NCBI RefSeq assembly: GCF_017352135.1
Contig: NZ_CP071456.1
Coordinates: forward strand, 310,001-374,000
From: Rhizobium lentis
GTDB taxonomy: Bacteria > Pseudomonadota > Alphaproteobacteria > Rhizobiales > Rhizobiaceae
Reading direction: 5' to 3'
DNA: 64,000 nt
In this document: positions 61,557 to 64,000 of the stretch, piece after piece
Layout: each line of letters opens with the position of its first letter
Numbering within the stretch: position 1 is the stretch's first letter
Translations under genes and position numbers: made by a program
The notes under the pieces: model-generated
The model's database searches: none
The model's input: only the letters and a program-made list of their open reading frames with translations
What the model was told of the DNA's origin: nothing

Positions 61557-62342
61557 CTATCCTGCCCGAGCGGCGTTACGCGCACGCATGTGCTCGAGGA
61601 TGTGCCGGCCGGAGCCCTCGACATGGCGTGCAATGAGGTCGGCTGCCTCGTTCGCATTTCCCGCTTTGACATGCGCGATGAGCTCGCGATGCTCGCTCAG
61701 GATCGCGGCACGGCGGGCGAGCGTGAAGTTGAAACGCCGGCTCACGGCGCGCAGCACTTCGCGATGCTTCCACCAAAGCTCGGCGGCATGGCGGTTGTAG
61801 TGCTTCTGGTACATGACGGTGTGAAAGGCGGTGTCCAGTTCGCTGTGCCTGAACGTGTCGGCAAAATCGTTCTCTTCGATCAGGCCCTGGATGCGTTCGA
61901 GTTCAGCAATGTCCTCGGCGGTGGCCATATTCACGAACCATCGCGTCAGGGCCGGTTCGATCAAGACACCGATCTCGTAGATGTCGCGAACAAAATCCTG
62001 ATCTATCGGCCTCACACGCGCTCCGCGGTTGGGAACGAAGGTGACAAAGCCCTCCCCGCGCAACAGTTGCAGAGCCTCGCGCACCGGGTTGGTCGAGGTG
62101 CCGTGGCGCCGGGCGAGATCGGTGATCACAAGCCGCTCGTTGGCAGCGAGCCGCCCTTCGATGATGTCTTCCCTGATCAGCTGATAAAGCGAGGCGCCCT
62201 CGCTGGAGGCCCCGGTCGCGTCGATCCCTTCAGGTGGCTGTGCTTTAAAATCGCTTGTTTCGGCCAAAGCTGTCTCCAATCCATACACGTCTTTCTCGGA
62301 TATCATGCCAAGCTTCCGCAAACAATGTACGATTTCTTTCAT
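61557..62342 (-). CDS. GntR-family regulator (FCD domain)
   Basis: A 261-residue regulator. Winged HTH at about 50-110 (ASLYQLIREDIIEGRLAANE, ITDLARRHGTSTNPVREALQ) and an FCD ligand domain at about 125-250 with metal-binding His pattern (HSELDTAFH, HRELIAHVKAG). FCD regulators usually sense sugar acids or similar carboxylates, matching the downstream dehydratases. ATG at 62342 or the inner ATG at 62306 could start it. It is divergent from the ABC sugar-binding protein gene. Confidence 0.88.
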   Translation of the reverse strand: MKEIVHCLRKLGMISEKDVYGLETALAETSDFKAQPPEGIDATGASSEGASLYQLIREDIIEGRLAANERLVITDLARRHGTSTNPVREALQLLRGEGFVTFVPNRGARVRPIDQDFVRDIYEIGVLIEPALTRWFVNMATAEDIAELERIQGLIEENDFADTFRHSELDTAFHTVMYQKHYNRHAAELWWKHREVLRAVSRRFNFTLARRAAILSEHRELIAHVKAGNANEAADLIARHVEGSGRHILEHMRARNAARAG

Positions 62343-62354
62343 TGACAGCTAATC

Positions 62355-62379
62355 TATGATCTGAAAACGTATGATCAGG
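62355..62379. promoter_or_regulatory. Possible GntR/FCD operator
   Basis: Direct repeats TATGATCTG (62355-62363) and TATGATCAG (62370-62378), one helical turn and a half apart, lie in the 129-base divergent region between the GntR gene and the sugar-binding protein gene. A candidate site for the regulator. Confidence 0.35.
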
Positions 62380-62471
62380 TCAAAGGGATACATTGGGAGG
62401 GTCCCTCGGCCGGGAGCAAAGACCGCTCGCCTGACGCTGAGCGGCATGGGAGAGAACCTGGGAGGTTACCT

Positions 62472-63950
62472 ATGACGAGGATTTCACTCGGCCGTGCCGT
62501 TCTGCGCGGCACTGTCTCGACTGCTTTGATGGTTTCGTTGATGTCCGCCTCGGCGCTGGCTGCGCCGGTCGACTTGAGCAAGTGGTCGCCGGAATATGTG
62601 CGCTCCATTGCCGGCACGCAGGATTTCGACACGGCGGGCGATTGCGGCAAGGTCACCCCGCTCGACTACAAGGGGCGACTGACTTTCTGGTATCAGGGCG
62701 TGTTCGAGGGCGACCCCGACCTCCTGCGCCAGTATTACAAGGAGTTCTTCGAGACCTTCCGCAAGACCTATCCGAACATCCAGCTTGAAGAACAAGCCCT
62801 CACCTATAACGACCTGCTGGACAAGTTCCGCACCGCGCTGCTCGGCAATGCAGCGCCCATGGCGGTCCGCCTGCAAATCCTCGGCGGCACCGAATTCGCC
62901 GCAAAGGGCTATCTGGAGCCGCTCAAACCCGAGGATGTGGGCTATTCGACCGAGGATTTCTGGCCCGGCGCGATGAAGGCCGTCACCTGGGAAGGGACGA
63001 CCTACGGCATCCCTACCAACAATGAGACGATGGCGTTCATCTGGAACGCCGACATCTTCAAGCGTGCAGGCCTCGATCCGGACAAGGCTCCGGCAACCTG
63101 GGACGACGTCGTCAAATATTCCAAGCAGATCCACGACAAGCTCGGCGTTGCCGGTTACGGCCTCGTGGCTCGCAAGAATGCCGGCAATACGCCGTACCGC
63201 TTCATGCCGCAGCTGTGGGCCTATGGCGGCGGCGTCTTCGACGAGGCCACTGCCAACCCGACCTATAAAGAGGTCCAGCTCGATAGCCCGCAGAGCAAGG
63301 CGGCATTGCAAGCCTCCTACGATATGTATGTTCGCGACAAGTCGGTTCCGGTCTCGGCGCTCACCAACCAGCAGGCCGACAACCAGCCCCTCTTCCTCGC
63401 TGGCCAGCTTGGCATGATGATCTCGCACCCGTCCGATTACAACGTCATGCTCGACCTGCAGAAGAAGACGACGGGCAGCGACAAGGACAAGGCGCAGACC
63501 GTCATCGACAATATGCGCTACGGCCTGATCCCGACTGGTCCCGATGGCAAGCGTGCCGTCGTGTTCGGCGGCTCCAACATTCACATCCTGAAGCCCGAAT
63601 ATGTCGAGGGCGGCAAGGTGGACGAGCCGGCTGCAAAGGCGATCATCTGCATGTGGACGAGCCCCGAATGGTCGCTGAAGATGGCCTATGCCGGCTCTAA
63701 CCCGGGAAACCTCAACGGCTTCAAGACCAAATGGATGAAGGAACGTCTTGATAGCATCAAGTTCCTTGATGTCACGACTTCGATGCTGCCCTACGGCATT
63801 CCGTTCCCGGCGCTGCCACAGTCGCCGGAAATCATGAACATCATCATACCGGACATGCTGCAGAATGCCCTGACCGGGGCGATGTCCGTCGACCAAGCAG
63901 CCGACGACGCGGCCAACAAGGTCAAAGCCCTGATGGATGGCGGTCTCTAG
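62472..63950 (+). CDS. ABC transporter, sugar-binding protein
   Basis: A 492-residue family-1 binding protein with a signal peptide (about 1-30, ending SASALA-APVDL). Markers: GRLTFWYQGVFEGDPDLLRQ, NNETMAFIWNADIFKRAGLD and WKTDWM-like FKTKWMKERLDSI. A sugar or sugar acid as cargo is likely, given the dehydratases and GntR/FCD regulator on the other side. ATG at 62472 with GGGAGG ten bases upstream. The permease and ATPase genes must lie beyond the right edge. Confidence 0.88.
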   Translation: MTRISLGRAVLRGTVSTALMVSLMSASALAAPVDLSKWSPEYVRSIAGTQDFDTAGDCGKVTPLDYKGRLTFWYQGVFEGDPDLLRQYYKEFFETFRKTYPNIQLEEQALTYNDLLDKFRTALLGNAAPMAVRLQILGGTEFAAKGYLEPLKPEDVGYSTEDFWPGAMKAVTWEGTTYGIPTNNETMAFIWNADIFKRAGLDPDKAPATWDDVVKYSKQIHDKLGVAGYGLVARKNAGNTPYRFMPQLWAYGGGVFDEATANPTYKEVQLDSPQSKAALQASYDMYVRDKSVPVSALTNQQADNQPLFLAGQLGMMISHPSDYNVMLDLQKKTTGSDKDKAQTVIDNMRYGLIPTGPDGKRAVVFGGSNIHILKPEYVEGGKVDEPAAKAIICMWTSPEWSLKMAYAGSNPGNLNGFKTKWMKERLDSIKFLDVTTSMLPYGIPFPALPQSPEIMNIIIPDMLQNALTGAMSVDQAADDAANKVKALMDGGL

Positions 63951-63967
63951 TCAATCCTGACGATCTG

Positions 63968-63994
63968 ACCGGCTGCACCTCGATTGCAGCCGGT
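63968..63994 (+). terminator. Hairpin after sugar-binding-protein gene
   Basis: Perfect 10-bp stem ACCGGCTGCA / TGCAGCCGGT (63968-63977 and 63985-63994), 7-base loop, 17 bases after the stop. Followed by TCATTC, so not a strong terminator; probably mRNA stabilising. Confidence 0.6.
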
Positions 63995-64000
63995 TCATTC

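Overview
The window looks like an alphaproteobacterial genome of the genus Rhizobium (R. leguminosarum/R. etli type). The grounds are the high G+C coding style, the gene content (PcaR-controlled pca genes, UdgX, EcfG-type stress promoters, a RirA-type iron box, many solute-binding-protein ABC importers) and short palindromic intergenic repeats of a kind common in that genus. Chromosome or large plasmid cannot be decided from the sequence. No tRNA, rRNA, CRISPR array or replication origin was seen.

Layout. 1-4.3 kb: the start of a GntR regulator (cut by the window edge) and a ferric-iron ABC importer (ATPase, binding protein, permease). 4.6-7.7 kb: a DUF4304-like protein, an EEP-fold nuclease/phosphatase and a cardiolipin synthase. 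7.9-19.4 kb: a stress and DNA-repair block with udgX, small stress-type proteins (DUF2934, a KGG-like protein, DUF3175), a hybrid histidine kinase, a GST, and a glgX - topoisomerase IB - LigD-polymerase operon. Four sites there match or nearly match the general-stress sigma factor (EcfG) promoter GGAAC-N16/17-CGTT. 19.6-25.6 kb: an MFS carrier, a transglutaminase-like protein and the pcaIJF/pcaR divergon, with a perfect 11-bp inverted repeat as candidate operator.

25.7-36.5 kb is an accessory region of lower and uneven G+C. It holds gene remnants (acyltransferase, HlyD-type adaptor, a frameshifted membrane protein), one IS3-family element inserted beside an older IS3 remnant, and a four-gene RHS/SpvB locus. 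The 1832-residue RHS protein stops exactly where the RHS core should pass into its toxic tip. A transglutaminase-like secreted protein follows, then a separate secreted protein that begins with the missing end of the core and carries the variable tail, then a small immunity candidate.

36.8-45.4 kb: an arabinoside-use operon with an ArsR-like regulator, a GH51 arabinofuranosidase and a five-gene oligosaccharide/peptide-type ABC importer, with a shared palindrome (ATTTCCGAT half-site) before the regulator and before the glycosidase. 45.4-52.2 kb: a tightly overlapping five-gene operon (NADAR, SIS-HAD fusion, PRTase-like, P-loop ATPase, Rossmann-like unknown) with divergent G+C. It looks like an undescribed nucleotide-centred conflict/defence system and is, with the split RHS locus, the best candidate for something new. 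52.3-57.6 kb: a small membrane protein, a diguanylate cyclase, a TacAT-type toxin-antitoxin pair with a long operator palindrome, a Prc/CtpA protease and a small hypothetical. 57.7-64 kb: three successive enolase-superfamily sugar-acid dehydratases, a GntR/FCD regulator and a sugar-binding protein of a divergent ABC importer whose permeases lie beyond the window.
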